Notes under the pieces: model-generated
Database searches by the model: none
What the model was told of the DNA's origin: nothing
What the model saw: the letters and a program-made list of their open reading frames with translations, nothing else
In this document: one piece after another, positions 47,086-56,433 of the stretch
Position numbering within the stretch: the stretch's first letter is position 1
How the letters are laid out: the number at the start of each line of letters is the position of its first letter
NCBI GenBank assembly: GCA_019352875.1
Contig: JAAAFW010000006.1
Span: forward strand, 1,802,713 to 1,866,712
Length of the DNA stretch: 64,000 nucleotides
Source of the DNA: Pedobacter cryoconitis
GTDB taxonomy: Bacteria > Bacteroidota > Bacteroidia > Sphingobacteriales > Sphingobacteriaceae
Direction: 5' to 3'
Program-made: the position numbers and the translations under genes

Positions 47086-47772
47086 ATGGAAAACAGATTA
47101 TTAAGAAACGAACATGACAAAGTAATTGCCGGCGTTTCCTCGGGTTTAGCAGCTTACATGCAAGTAGATGTTACCATCATCAGATTGTTGTTCGTGTTGT
47201 CTACTATCTTTTTGGTTGGGACGGGTGTATTGGTCTATCTGGTTATGTGGATAGTAGTTCCGGTTAATAATGATCCGGCAGCCAGATTCTCAAAGTTTAA
47301 TGATTATTTTAAAAATCAGCAACCGCCTTTTCATATGCCTGGAAGCACATTTAATCAGGGGCCGGCAGCAGATCAGCCGTTTTCTAATCCGGTTGAGGAT
47401 ATTAACGAAAAAAAGAAATATGATCCGGACTGGCAAAACCCGGTAGACTTCAAATCACTGCCTAAAAACAATGATACGGGCAGAACTATAGGCGGACTTT
47501 TCCTGCTGGTTATAGGATTGTATTTCCTGATGAATGAGTTTCATATTATACCTTACTGGTTTAAACTGGGCAAATTGTGGCCACTTGTATTTGTCGCTAT
47601 CGGTTTGAGCTTTATTCTGAAATCGAAACGTAAAAATAAATGGGAAGAGTGGAAAGAGGGGCAGCAGACTGCTACAGATTTTAAGGAAAGACCAGCAGAT
47701 TTTCAACAGAAACCAGATGATCTGACTAATGAACCGCCTGCAGCACAACAAAAACCTGAGGACCAGATTTAG
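47086..47772 (+). CDS. PspC-domain membrane protein
   Basis: A 228-residue protein with an N-terminal PspC domain (residues ~1-65, LLRNEHDKVIAGVSSGLAAYMQVDVTIIRLLFV and a membrane segment), a polar Pro/Gln-rich linker and two further membrane segments near residues 130-175, then a charged, Lys/Gln-rich tail. The ribosome site TAGGAG precedes the ATG by 8 bases, unusually clear for this genome. PspC-type proteins respond to membrane stress. It starts a three-gene cluster with a LiaF-like and an RDD protein. Confidence 0.85.
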   Translation: MENRLLRNEHDKVIAGVSSGLAAYMQVDVTIIRLLFVLSTIFLVGTGVLVYLVMWIVVPVNNDPAARFSKFNDYFKNQQPPFHMPGSTFNQGPAADQPFSNPVEDINEKKKYDPDWQNPVDFKSLPKNNDTGRTIGGLFLLVIGLYFLMNEFHIIPYWFKLGKLWPLVFVAIGLSFILKSKRKNKWEEWKEGQQTATDFKERPADFQQKPDDLTNEPPAAQQKPEDQI

Positions 47773-47830
47773 GTCTTGAATTAAAATATTTTATTGAACT
47801 GACCGGTTTCCGGTCCTAATTGAAATAATC

Positions 47831-48790
47831 ATGAAATTAACCAGAGTAATGTGGGGCATTGTCCTTTTGTTCGTCGGCATCGTACTCTTGCTGCAGAACT
47901 TTAACCTAATCGAGTTTTATTGGAGAAATGTCTGGAGTTTCTGGCCTGTATTTCTAATCATTTCCGGAGTAAATATTTTGTTCAATAAGAATAAATCCGA
48001 AACGGGTAATATGATTTCACTGGGTGTACTGGTGATTGTTCTTGGATTTGTTTTTTACAAAGGACAGCAAGCTCCTGCAGGCAGATCATGGATGGATGGA
48101 AGATTTAGTAAGGATTTCGATATTGACATTGATTCAGACCAGGACGATATTGGTGCCAAGGAATCTTTGACCTTCTCAACGCCTTTTGTTCCGGCTGATA
48201 GTACGAAAAAGACTGTGTTTAATATTTCTGGTGGCGGAACGTCTTTCTCTCTGAATGGTGAAACTGATAGCCTTGTTGTGGCAAATGTTGAAAAGCGGAG
48301 CGGGAATTTCATTCTTCAGAAAGAAAGTTCGGATTCAGTCAATACCGTTATATTTAAAATGAAAGAGAAAAAAGGGGGCTGGTCAATTAATGATGGCGGT
48401 AACAATGTCAATCTGCAGATGAATAAGGCTCCCGAATGGATTGTTAACATGAAAATGGGAGCAGGCGAGGTGAAATTTGATTTCTCTGATTATAAGGTTC
48501 GCAGATTTGGATTTGACGGTGGCGCAGCCTCCCTGGATATCAGGATAGGTGATCGTGTGCCTGTGACTGATGTTGTTGTTAAAACCGGAGTAGCGGATGT
48601 TAAACTAACTGTGCCTGAAGCTTCAGGTTGCAGAATTTCTACAAAAACTGGTTTAAGTGCAAAGGATTTCCCTGGGTTTATTAAAATAAACAATAATAGT
48701 TACGAGACTTCTAACTATGGTTCTTCAGCTAAAAAAGTAATTATTGTTCTGGATGGCGGATTAAGTAACTTTGAGGTAAGAAGATACTAG
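47831..48790 (+). CDS. LiaF-like / toastrack-domain protein
   Basis: A 319-residue protein with an N-terminal pair of membrane segments (VMWGIVLLFVGIVLLLQ and VFLIISGVNILF), like the LiaI/LiaF transmembrane domain, then a linker and a beta-rich C-terminal domain from about residue 115 with FNISGGGTSFSLNGETDSLVVA-type strands. The C-terminal part corresponds to the adhesin-like/toastrack fold (DUF2154/DUF4097 relatives). In Firmicutes such proteins sense or damp envelope stress, so a similar role is inferred. It is 58 bp after the PspC gene. Confidence 0.78.
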   Translation: MKLTRVMWGIVLLFVGIVLLLQNFNLIEFYWRNVWSFWPVFLIISGVNILFNKNKSETGNMISLGVLVIVLGFVFYKGQQAPAGRSWMDGRFSKDFDIDIDSDQDDIGAKESLTFSTPFVPADSTKKTVFNISGGGTSFSLNGETDSLVVANVEKRSGNFILQKESSDSVNTVIFKMKEKKGGWSINDGGNNVNLQMNKAPEWIVNMKMGAGEVKFDFSDYKVRRFGFDGGAASLDIRIGDRVPVTDVVVKTGVADVKLTVPEASGCRISTKTGLSAKDFPGFIKINNNSYETSNYGSSAKKVIIVLDGGLSNFEVRRY

Positions 48791-48792
48791 AT

Positions 48793-49395
48793 ATGAAATA
48801 TACCATTGTGGTAAGCGGTAAGCCGGAAGGACCCTATACGCTGGATGAACTGGCGGGCAAATCTGTCTCGGCAGGAACTTTTATCCGCATACCAGGAATG
48901 GACGATTATAAAGAAGCGCACGAGTTCCCAGAACTTTGTGCGCTTTTTGGGTTTAGTTACCAGCGTACTGCACCGCAATATTTTGCTGCTTTCGACCAGC
49001 GTTTACTAGCATCTGTAATAGATTATTTTTTATTATTTATGATCTACGTTTTTGTATTGCTACTCGTTTTTATGGTCGTTACCGATAAACAGGCGCGTAT
49101 AGCTTTTGCAATAATGTGCCTTCCAGCGATTCCTGTATTTAAAATGATCTATAGTGTTTTTGGTGACTCTTCCGTAAAGCAGGGTACTGCAGGGAAACGG
49201 CTTCTTCATATTAAAGTAACCGATCTTAACGGAAACAGGATCAGCACGGGTAAATCTGTAATCAGGCAGCTTGCGAAAATTCTTTCTGTTCTGCCTTTGT
49301 TCTTTGGTTACCTGTATTCGTTTTTGAATAAAAAGGCACAATGCTGGCATGATATTGCGGCAGAAACAGTAGTGATCAAAGACCGTCTTATCTAG
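48793..49395 (+). CDS. RDD-family membrane protein with N-terminal GYF-like domain
   Basis: A 200-residue protein. Residues 1-55 (PEGPYTLDELAGKSVSAGTFIRIPGM) fit a GYF_2-type small domain common before RDD domains, and residues ~65-200 form the RDD domain with its RLLASVIDYFLLF start, GTAGKRLLHIKVTDLNG and KAQCWHDIAAETVVI motifs and about three helices. It overlaps nothing and starts 3 bp after the LiaF-like stop, so the three genes form an operon. The role is unknown; ion or solute transport has been proposed for some RDD proteins. Confidence 0.82.
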   Translation: MKYTIVVSGKPEGPYTLDELAGKSVSAGTFIRIPGMDDYKEAHEFPELCALFGFSYQRTAPQYFAAFDQRLLASVIDYFLLFMIYVFVLLLVFMVVTDKQARIAFAIMCLPAIPVFKMIYSVFGDSSVKQGTAGKRLLHIKVTDLNGNRISTGKSVIRQLAKILSVLPLFFGYLYSFLNKKAQCWHDIAAETVVIKDRLI

Positions 49396-49446
49396 TCATT
49401 TCAATTTCAGAATCAATCTGGCAGATAACTTGATGATATAAAGTTT

Positions 49447-49454
49447 TATCTTTG
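49447..49454 (+). promoter_or_regulatory. -7 promoter box of ispG
   Basis: TATCTTTG matches TAnnTTTG and ends only 7 bp before the ispG ATG (49462), implying a nearly leaderless transcript. Confidence 0.4.
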
Positions 49455-49461
49455 CATACGC

Positions 49462-51429
49462 ATGGAAAATACAACAGCAAAACAGCTTTTAACCGGTGGC
49501 TACTGTAATAGTCTGGATCAGTATTCAAGATTTGTTACCAGAGAAGTTAAAATAGGTGATGTGCCTATGGGTGGGAATAACCCTATCCGCATACAATCTA
49601 TGACTACTACCGATACGATGGACACTATTGGTACGGTAGAACAGACTATCAGAATGGTTGAGTCCGGTTGTGAGTACGTGCGTATTACTGCCCCAAGTAT
49701 GAAGGAGGCAGAAAATCTGGCTCAGATCAAAAAGGAATTGCGCTACCGTGGTTATAATGTTCCTTTGGTAGCTGATATTCATTTTACACCGAACGCGGCT
49801 GAGTCAGCTGCCAGAATTGTAGAGAAGGTAAGGATCAATCCGGGAAATTATGCTGATAAAAAGCGTTTTGAGAATATTGATTATACGACTGATGCCTATA
49901 ATGCTGAATTAAGCAGGATCTACAAAAAATTCGCCCCGCTGGTTAAAATCTGTAAAGAATATGGTACTGCCATGCGTATAGGTACTAACCATGGATCGTT
50001 GTCTGACCGAATTATGAGTCAGTATGGCGATACACCACGCGGTATGGTTGAATCGGCAATGGAGTTTATACGGATCTGTGAAGATCTCAATTATTATAAT
50101 CTGGTTATTTCTATGAAGGCCAGTAATACCCAGGTAATGGTACAGGCTTACCGTCTGCTGGTGGAGACCATGGTTAAAGAAGGTATGAATTACCCGCTTC
50201 ACCTTGGTGTTACCGAAGCAGGTGACGGTGAAGATGGCCGAATTAAATCTGCTGTTGGAATTGGTACTTTGCTGGAAGATGGTTTAGGAGATACTATCCG
50301 AGTCTCGCTTACTGAAGATCCGGAATTTGAAGCCCCTGTTGCGAAAGCATTGGCTGATCGTTACAGCCAGCGTAACCAGCATACATCTTCGGCAGAGAAC
50401 TTTAAGCTAAAAGACCTGCCGTACTCTCCTTATGCTTACTCAAGACGGAATACCCATGCAGTGCAGCATGTCGGAGGTCATTTTCATCCGTTAGTAATGC
50501 TCGATGTTTCAGGTGAAAATTTAAAGGATCCTTTCTTTTTAAAAGAGGCGGGTTATAGCTATCAGGCAATGCTTGATAAATACAATATGGCCGATCAGGC
50601 TTGTGATCTGGTCTATCTGGGAGATGAACTGCCGTCTTTTACTTTTCCGGGTAACCTGGCTCAGATTTATAACTATAACACCTGGAATAAGCTTAAAGAT
50701 AAGCAGAATTGTTTCCCTTTATTTACCCTTGACGAGTATCTTGAAAATTCAATCCATGATTCTTTACTGAATCTGGTTTCTGTAAATGCTGCTGACTTTG
50801 ATTTATCAAAACTTACAACTCTTGATGAAACGGCTGTGATTATTCTGGAATCTTCTGCTACAGATCATATGACGGTTCAGCGTTTGTTTTTTACTAGTTT
50901 GCTGAATGCAGGTCTCACATTTCCGGTAATAATTAAGAGAAGTTATCCGGCCCTTGACGCGGATACGTTGCAATTGTATGCTGCTACAGATCTTGGCGCA
51001 TTATTTACAGATGGTTTTGGTGATGGTGTCTGGTTGAATGCAGGCGACGATATCAGTTTATCGCTAATAAATTCTACCAGTTTTGGTATTCTGCAGGCAA
51101 CCCGTACCAGGATCTCGAAGACCGAATATATTTCGTGCCCGAGTTGTGGACGTACTTTGTTCGATCTTCAGGAAACAACGCAACAAATCCGTTCCAGAAC
51201 AGATCATCTAAAAGGGATTAAAATTGGAATTATGGGTTGTATTGTTAACGGACCTGGTGAAATGGCCGATGCTGATTACGGATATGTCGGTACCGGCCCG
51301 GGAAAGATCACGCTTTACCGTGGCAAAGAGGTCGTGAAAAAGAACGTTGACTCTGCTAATGCACTTGACGATCTGATCGGCTTGATCAGAGAAGACGGTA
51401 ATTGGATCGAAACCCGGGAGATACACTAA
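49462..51429 (+). CDS. ispG: 4-hydroxy-3-methylbut-2-enyl diphosphate synthase, long form
   Basis: A 655-residue iron-sulfur enzyme of the non-mevalonate isoprenoid pathway, converting methylerythritol cyclodiphosphate to HMBPP. The TIM-barrel part shows VPMGGNNPIRIQSMTTTDT and VADIHFTPNAA; the [4Fe-4S] site is C559 and C562 (SCPSCGRTL) plus C593 and E600 in GCIVNGPGE. E. coli IspG has 372 residues; the extra region (about 300-530) is the insertion domain known from plants, Chlamydia and Bacteroidota. It has its own promoter and its stop overlaps that of the convergent hydrolase gene. Confidence 0.95.
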   Translation: MENTTAKQLLTGGYCNSLDQYSRFVTREVKIGDVPMGGNNPIRIQSMTTTDTMDTIGTVEQTIRMVESGCEYVRITAPSMKEAENLAQIKKELRYRGYNVPLVADIHFTPNAAESAARIVEKVRINPGNYADKKRFENIDYTTDAYNAELSRIYKKFAPLVKICKEYGTAMRIGTNHGSLSDRIMSQYGDTPRGMVESAMEFIRICEDLNYYNLVISMKASNTQVMVQAYRLLVETMVKEGMNYPLHLGVTEAGDGEDGRIKSAVGIGTLLEDGLGDTIRVSLTEDPEFEAPVAKALADRYSQRNQHTSSAENFKLKDLPYSPYAYSRRNTHAVQHVGGHFHPLVMLDVSGENLKDPFFLKEAGYSYQAMLDKYNMADQACDLVYLGDELPSFTFPGNLAQIYNYNTWNKLKDKQNCFPLFTLDEYLENSIHDSLLNLVSVNAADFDLSKLTTLDETAVIILESSATDHMTVQRLFFTSLLNAGLTFPVIIKRSYPALDADTLQLYAATDLGALFTDGFGDGVWLNAGDDISLSLINSTSFGILQATRTRISKTEYISCPSCGRTLFDLQETTQQIRSRTDHLKGIKIGIMGCIVNGPGEMADADYGYVGTGPGKITLYRGKEVVKKNVDSANALDDLIGLIREDGNWIETREIH

Positions 51430-52274
51430 ACTTCCTTATGGTGATGAGCCAGGTTTTCTTTTAGAAATGAAAGTGTCTTATCACATACGTCCTGAAGTTG
51501 CGCTGGTAATTGTTCTGCATTAAACGGATGGCTCGCTCCATAAACGTGGTTGGCATTTTCTATTTTTTGTAATCTTGCTTCTGGTTTAGCTTGTGCGAGA
51601 GATTGTGCAACATTGAAACTGACGTTTACATCCTGATCACCATGGAGGATCAACCAGGGTATGTGAACACGATTTGCGGCGCGCAAAATATTTAGTTCTT
51701 CCTCATGGGATTTGTAATCCTTTAATAGGGTTACGTCCAGAGGCATTTTTTCTTTGGTACGTGCATTTTCTACATAGATGCGCCCTGTGTTTTCCCATTC
51801 TTCTTCTTGTTCAGGTTTCCAAAGGGAATTGAACTCCGCAATCGCAGACCAGGTTACCAGCTGACTGATTCGGGGGTCATTTGCAGCCTGAAGAATTACT
51901 AACCCACCACCTCTGCTGTGACCAATAAGGCATATGTCTGACATTGGGTAAGTATGGCTGATATAATTGACCATGGTGTCGAGATCTTTACGTTCCATAG
52001 AAACGGTATTCGCCGCAAAGGTGTCCATGTCTGTTACATCTTTTGGGTTTTCTGCAGTGACTCCGTTGTGGCTCAGGTTAAATTTGATGAAGCGAAATCC
52101 TCTTTCGGCAAATTCTTTAGCGACCAGATGATGTGCGCCCCAATCTTTAAATCCCTTGAATCCGTGAACAAACAGAACTGTAGGCTGATTCTTGTGCTGG
52201 TCATCATAAGTCAGATCTCCGTTGATTCTTTGATCAGCTGATCCTGACAGTATAAATTCTTCTCTTTTGATCAT
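51426..52274 (-). CDS. Alpha/beta hydrolase (dienelactone-hydrolase-like)
   Basis: A 282-residue serine hydrolase. Triad residues are the nucleophile in GHSRGGGL, the Asp in LHGDQDVNVSFN and the His in NHVYGASHPF; FVHGFKGFKDWGAHH forms the oxyanion region. No signal peptide is seen, so it is cytosolic. The substrate is unknown. It is monocistronic with a 141-bp region to the divergent hemA gene. Confidence 0.88.
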   Translation of the reverse strand: MIKREEFILSGSADQRINGDLTYDDQHKNQPTVLFVHGFKGFKDWGAHHLVAKEFAERGFRFIKFNLSHNGVTAENPKDVTDMDTFAANTVSMERKDLDTMVNYISHTYPMSDICLIGHSRGGGLVILQAANDPRISQLVTWSAIAEFNSLWKPEQEEEWENTGRIYVENARTKEKMPLDVTLLKDYKSHEEELNILRAANRVHIPWLILHGDQDVNVSFNVAQSLAQAKPEARLQKIENANHVYGASHPFNAEQLPAQLQDVCDKTLSFLKENLAHHHKEV

Positions 52275-52410
52275 ATCTTTTGGCTAAATTGTCAATCTAC
52301 TTAATATAACAAACACATTGTCTATTAGTTTATAACTAAATCTTTAATTTAAAACCTTTCTAAATTACGCTTAATTACAGCATAATGACAGTGGATATGG
52401 GCTGTCTTCT

Positions 52411-52418
52411 TACTTTTG
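52411..52418 (+). promoter_or_regulatory. -7 promoter box of hemA
   Basis: TACTTTTG matches TAnnTTTG. It would start transcription near 52425, after the upstream in-frame TTG at 52416, supporting the later start at 52449. Confidence 0.5.
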
Positions 52419-52448
52419 TTAGCACGAAAAAAAAACAACCCACCCGCC

Positions 52449-53675
52449 TTGGAATATTTAAAGATACTTGCTTTTACCCACAAACAGATTGACTTAAAAT
52501 CTTTAGGGAAATTAGTTATCTGCGAGCAGACACTTGATGACAGACTCAGAAATATTCAAAAAGAACTCGGTGTCAAAGAGATTTTCTATATCGGAACCTG
52601 TAACAGGGTAGAGTTTGTTTTTACAACAGCCCGTACGGTTGACCGCGATTTTATACTGGAATTTTTTAAGGTACTTGATATGGGATTACCTGCAGCTTAT
52701 ATTGATCAGTTTGTTGACAATGTTTCTGTTTATGAACAGGTCGCTGCTTTCAATCATTTACTGCGTACTTCCTGTTCACTCGAAAGTCTGGTTGTAGGAG
52801 AGAAGGAAATTCTCGCTCAGGTACGTCGTGCTTATGAAGCCTGCAGGGTTTCTGGTTTTACGGGCGACTACATGCGTATGATCATGAACCGTGTAGTTAA
52901 AACAGCGAAAGAAGTTTATACCCATACAAATATTTCCAAAAATCCGGTTTCTGTGGTATCACTTGCTTACCGGAAATTAAGGGATCTTACAATTACCGCT
53001 AATTCCAGATTGCTAATTATCGGTGCCGGCGAGACGAACAAAAATCTGGCTCAGTATCTTAAAAAACATAAATATTCTAATTTTTCCATTTTTAACCGTA
53101 CTGTTGAAAATGCGGAAAGTCTGGCAAAAGACTTGAATGGAATCGCTTATCCTTTAACTGAACTAGCTGGTTTTAAGGGTGGATTTGATGTGATTATAAC
53201 CTGTACAGGTGCTACGGAACCTATAATTACTGAAGAAATATATAAAAGCTTATTAAACGGCGATACCGGTAAAAAGGTAATCGTAGATTTAGCTATCCCA
53301 AATGACACAGCTCCTGCTGTGATTAAGAACTTCCCAATTCATTATATCGAAGTGGAATCCCTGAAAGAAGTTGCGCGTAAAAATATCCAGGAACGGTATG
53401 ATGAGCTGGTGAACGCGGAACAAATTATCGAACAAAATATCACTGAATTTGATCTTGTACTCCGTCAGCGTAAAATTGAAATAGCTATGAGCGAAGTGCC
53501 TCAGAAGATTAAAGCTATTAAAAGTAAAGCATTGGATATCGTTTTTGCAGAGGAGATTAATACGCTGGATGAAAACTCCAGAATCGTACTCGAACGGGTG
53601 ATGGACTACATGGAGAAGAAATACATCAGCGTGCCGATGGTTATGGCTAAAGAGATCATGATCAATAATAGCTAG
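52449..53675 (+). CDS. hemA: Glutamyl-tRNA reductase
   Basis: A 408-residue enzyme reducing glutamyl-tRNA to glutamate-1-semialdehyde, the first step of heme synthesis. The catalytic cysteine is C51 in GTCNRVEF (C50 in E. coli), which supports the TTG start at 52449 over 52416. The SLVVGEKEILAQVRRAYE segment, the NADPH-binding LLIIGAGETNKNLAQYL and a C-terminal dimerisation helix are visible. It begins the heme gene series; the next gene, hemCD, is 193 bp away, with space for its own promoter. Confidence 0.95.
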   Translation: MEYLKILAFTHKQIDLKSLGKLVICEQTLDDRLRNIQKELGVKEIFYIGTCNRVEFVFTTARTVDRDFILEFFKVLDMGLPAAYIDQFVDNVSVYEQVAAFNHLLRTSCSLESLVVGEKEILAQVRRAYEACRVSGFTGDYMRMIMNRVVKTAKEVYTHTNISKNPVSVVSLAYRKLRDLTITANSRLLIIGAGETNKNLAQYLKKHKYSNFSIFNRTVENAESLAKDLNGIAYPLTELAGFKGGFDVIITCTGATEPIITEEIYKSLLNGDTGKKVIVDLAIPNDTAPAVIKNFPIHYIEVESLKEVARKNIQERYDELVNAEQIIEQNITEFDLVLRQRKIEIAMSEVPQKIKAIKSKALDIVFAEEINTLDENSRIVLERVMDYMEKKYISVPMVMAKEIMINNS

Positions 53676-53868
53676 ATTAGTCAGGTTAATTACATTATTT
53701 GTTTATTATTGGTGAGTATTGCGCATTTAGGCTAAATTTGCGTTGGTTTTACAATGCGGATAACTCTGGGTTAATTAGGCTTTAAGCTGAATACATCCGG
53801 GGCTGCTGACTGTTCTGAGGAACAACAATGATGTCAGGCTAATCAAGATTAAAAAATTATATATTTCG

Positions 53869-55449
53869 ATGAAAAAACTTATTATCGGTACCAGAGGCAG
53901 TGATCTGGCATTATGGCAAGCCAATTTTACTAAAGACAGGCTAGCAGAAATCGGTGTTGAAGCCGAATTGAAGATCATTAAAACTCAGGGTGATAAAATT
54001 CTTAATCTCAGACTCGATAAATTGGAGGGAAAAGGTTTCTTTACCAAAGAACTGGAAGAAGAATTACTCAATGGTACTATCGATATTGCAGTTCACTGTC
54101 AGAAAGATTTACCTACTGCAAATCCTCCGGGATTAGTCATTGCAGCTGTTTCTGAAAGAGAAGATGCATCGGAGTTATTAATTATACTAAAAGACTGTGT
54201 AGATATTACGAAGAAACTGTCGTTAAAAACCGGCGCTCAGGTAGGCACTTCTTCTAATAGAAGAAAAGCACAGTTAATTGCACTTCGTCCTGACCTTAAT
54301 ATTGAGGATTTAAGGGGCAATGTCATTACGCGTATCCAGAAATTAAGAGATGAGAACTACGATGCTATTTTATTGGCAAAGGCTGGTATTAATCGTCTGG
54401 GTATCGATCTGAGTGAATTTCATACTGAAGTTATTGATACAACTGAATTGATACCTGCTCCCGCACAAGGAGTGCTGGCTTTCCAGATCAGGGAAAATGA
54501 TCCGGAGCTATTTGATGTGCTCCAAAAGTTAAACGACCCGAATACAGCGGAAGAAATCGAAGTAGAACGTAAGGTTCTGAACCTTTTTGAAGGGGGATGC
54601 CATATGCCACTTGGTTGTTACTGTAAGAAAGAAAATGGTAAATATGAAGTCTGGACGTCGAAGGCAGTTACTGCTGAACATTTTCCGGATCGTCTGTTTT
54701 TCCGTGTGGATAGTCTGGATGGTCTTGCCGAGCATATTGTGAGTAAATTCAGTGAGGATAGAAGATTACCGTCTAAAATATTTATTTCCAGAGAAATCAG
54801 TGAGCATAGTTATTTGCGCCGGGCTTTGGAAAGACATAAAATTGAAATCGAAGATCGTTCTCTAATCCGCACTTTTCCAATTGTAAACGTATTAGATCCT
54901 TTTTACCTGAAAAACCTGAACTGGATTTTCTTCAGCAGCCGTAATGGTGTGGAGTACTTTTTTAAATTGAAGCCTTTACTTTCAAAACACATACGCTTTG
55001 GCGTGGTTGGAAGAGGTTCTGAAGACGAATTGAGAAAGCATGGATACCGTGCTGACTACGTGGGTGAGGGTGGTGATATTCCAGATATCGCGGAAGAATT
55101 CGCTGAAATGATCAAAGGTCAGACTGTGTTATTCCCACGTGCACAGGATTCCCTGCAGAGTATTCAAAGCAGGGTAGATGCTTCTACGAAAGTGGTCGAC
55201 CTCCCAATTTATGAAACAGTTATAGAAGAAGATGTCGATCAGTCATTTGCTGAGGTACTTATTTTCACAAGTCCTTCAAATGTCGATGCTTATTTCGCAG
55301 ATAATTTATTAGAACCTGGTCAGCAGGTAATTGCAATTGGCAATTCTACAGGTAAAAAACTGGATGAAATGGGTGTGAATTATACCTTACCCTACTCTCC
55401 GGACGAAATTGGTCTTGCAGAAGCAGTATTTGGTATTGAATTAAAATAA
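53869..55449 (+). CDS. hemC: Fused porphobilinogen deaminase and uroporphyrinogen-III synthase
   Basis: A 526-residue bifunctional protein. Residues 1-300 are HemC, with IGTRGSDLALWQANF at the start and the dipyrromethane-cofactor cysteine C244 in FEGGCHMPLG. Residues ~305-526 are HemD-like: KIFISREISEHSYLRRAL, WIFFSSRNGVEYFF, TVLFPRAQDSLQSIQ, and LIFTSPSNVDAYF. The fusion makes linear tetrapyrrole and closes it to uroporphyrinogen III in one polypeptide, avoiding release of the unstable hydroxymethylbilane. Fusions of this kind are known in Bacteroidota. It is 14 bp before hemB. Confidence 0.93.
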   Translation: MKKLIIGTRGSDLALWQANFTKDRLAEIGVEAELKIIKTQGDKILNLRLDKLEGKGFFTKELEEELLNGTIDIAVHCQKDLPTANPPGLVIAAVSEREDASELLIILKDCVDITKKLSLKTGAQVGTSSNRRKAQLIALRPDLNIEDLRGNVITRIQKLRDENYDAILLAKAGINRLGIDLSEFHTEVIDTTELIPAPAQGVLAFQIRENDPELFDVLQKLNDPNTAEEIEVERKVLNLFEGGCHMPLGCYCKKENGKYEVWTSKAVTAEHFPDRLFFRVDSLDGLAEHIVSKFSEDRRLPSKIFISREISEHSYLRRALERHKIEIEDRSLIRTFPIVNVLDPFYLKNLNWIFFSSRNGVEYFFKLKPLLSKHIRFGVVGRGSEDELRKHGYRADYVGEGGDIPDIAEEFAEMIKGQTVLFPRAQDSLQSIQSRVDASTKVVDLPIYETVIEEDVDQSFAEVLIFTSPSNVDAYFADNLLEPGQQVIAIGNSTGKKLDEMGVNYTLPYSPDEIGLAEAVFGIELK

Positions 55450-55463
55450 AAGAAGAGGTAATT

Positions 55464-56432
55464 ATGTTACATCGTCCACGTCGACTAAGAAAAAATCCGG
55501 TAGTAAGAGAAATGATGGCAGAAACGAAATTGTCAAAGGACATGTTTGTTTATCCATATTTCATTGTACCGGGGAAACAGGTAGTACATGCTATTGATGC
55601 AATGCCGGGAGTGAATCATTTTTCTACTGATACTTTAATCAGGGATGTAGAAAAAGGCCTGGAATTGGGAGTAAACAAAATCATGCTATTTGGTGTAGGT
55701 GATGAAAAGTCTGAGGACGCCAGTTCTGCTTATCATGATCATTCACTGGTACCGGTTGCGGTGCGCGAATTGAAAAAACAATTTGGTGATGATCTTTATG
55801 TAGTAACAGACGTCTGCGTTTGTTCTTATACCACCCATGGTCATTGCGGAATTCTGAAAGATGATTATGTTCAGAATGATGCCACAGTTGAGGTGATCGC
55901 CAAGATGGCTGTAGCTCATGCCCAGGCCGGTGCGGATATGCTTGCTCCATCTGATATGATGGACGGAAGGATTTCTGCTATCAGAAGTTCTCTGGACAAC
56001 CAGGGATTTATCAATACAGCAATCATGTCTCATGCCACTAAATTTGCTTCGGCTTATTATGGGCCTTTCCGGGAAGCAGCTGACTGTGCACCTAGTAAAG
56101 GAGATAGAAAAGCTTATCAGATGGATTTCAGAAATCCGCAGGAAGCATTGCGCGAGGCACTGCTTGATGAAACCGAGGGTGCAGATGTGCTTATGGTTAA
56201 GCCAGCACTAGCTTACCTGGACGTAATGCAGAACCTAAAACAGCATTCCAATTTGCCTATCGCCTGCTACAATGTATCGGGCGAGTATGCCATGGTTAAG
56301 GCAGCGGCCGAAAAGGGATGGATTGACGAACAAAAAATTGTGATGGAAACTATGTATGCTTTTGCACGGGCAGGAGCAAGTATCATCACTACTTATCATA
56401 TCAGGGATATCGCTGAAAAGAATTGGATGTAA
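55464..56432 (+). CDS. hemB: Delta-aminolevulinic acid dehydratase
   Basis: A 322-residue enzyme joining two 5-aminolevulinate molecules to porphobilinogen. The zinc-binding cysteines lie in VCVCSYTTHGHCGIL, the active-site lysines in SHATKFASAYYGPF and MVKPALAYLD, and APSDMMDGRI is the family signature. It is 14 bp after hemCD and is followed after one base by hemL, so hemCD-hemB-hemL form one operon. Confidence 0.97.
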   Translation: MLHRPRRLRKNPVVREMMAETKLSKDMFVYPYFIVPGKQVVHAIDAMPGVNHFSTDTLIRDVEKGLELGVNKIMLFGVGDEKSEDASSAYHDHSLVPVAVRELKKQFGDDLYVVTDVCVCSYTTHGHCGILKDDYVQNDATVEVIAKMAVAHAQAGADMLAPSDMMDGRISAIRSSLDNQGFINTAIMSHATKFASAYYGPFREAADCAPSKGDRKAYQMDFRNPQEALREALLDETEGADVLMVKPALAYLDVMQNLKQHSNLPIACYNVSGEYAMVKAAAEKGWIDEQKIVMETMYAFARAGASIITTYHIRDIAEKNWM

Positions 56433-56433
56433 T

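Noticed and set aside
56356..56433. Upstream extension of hemL
   Set aside because: It would overlap the hemB coding region; ATG 56434 one base after the hemB stop is the natural start.
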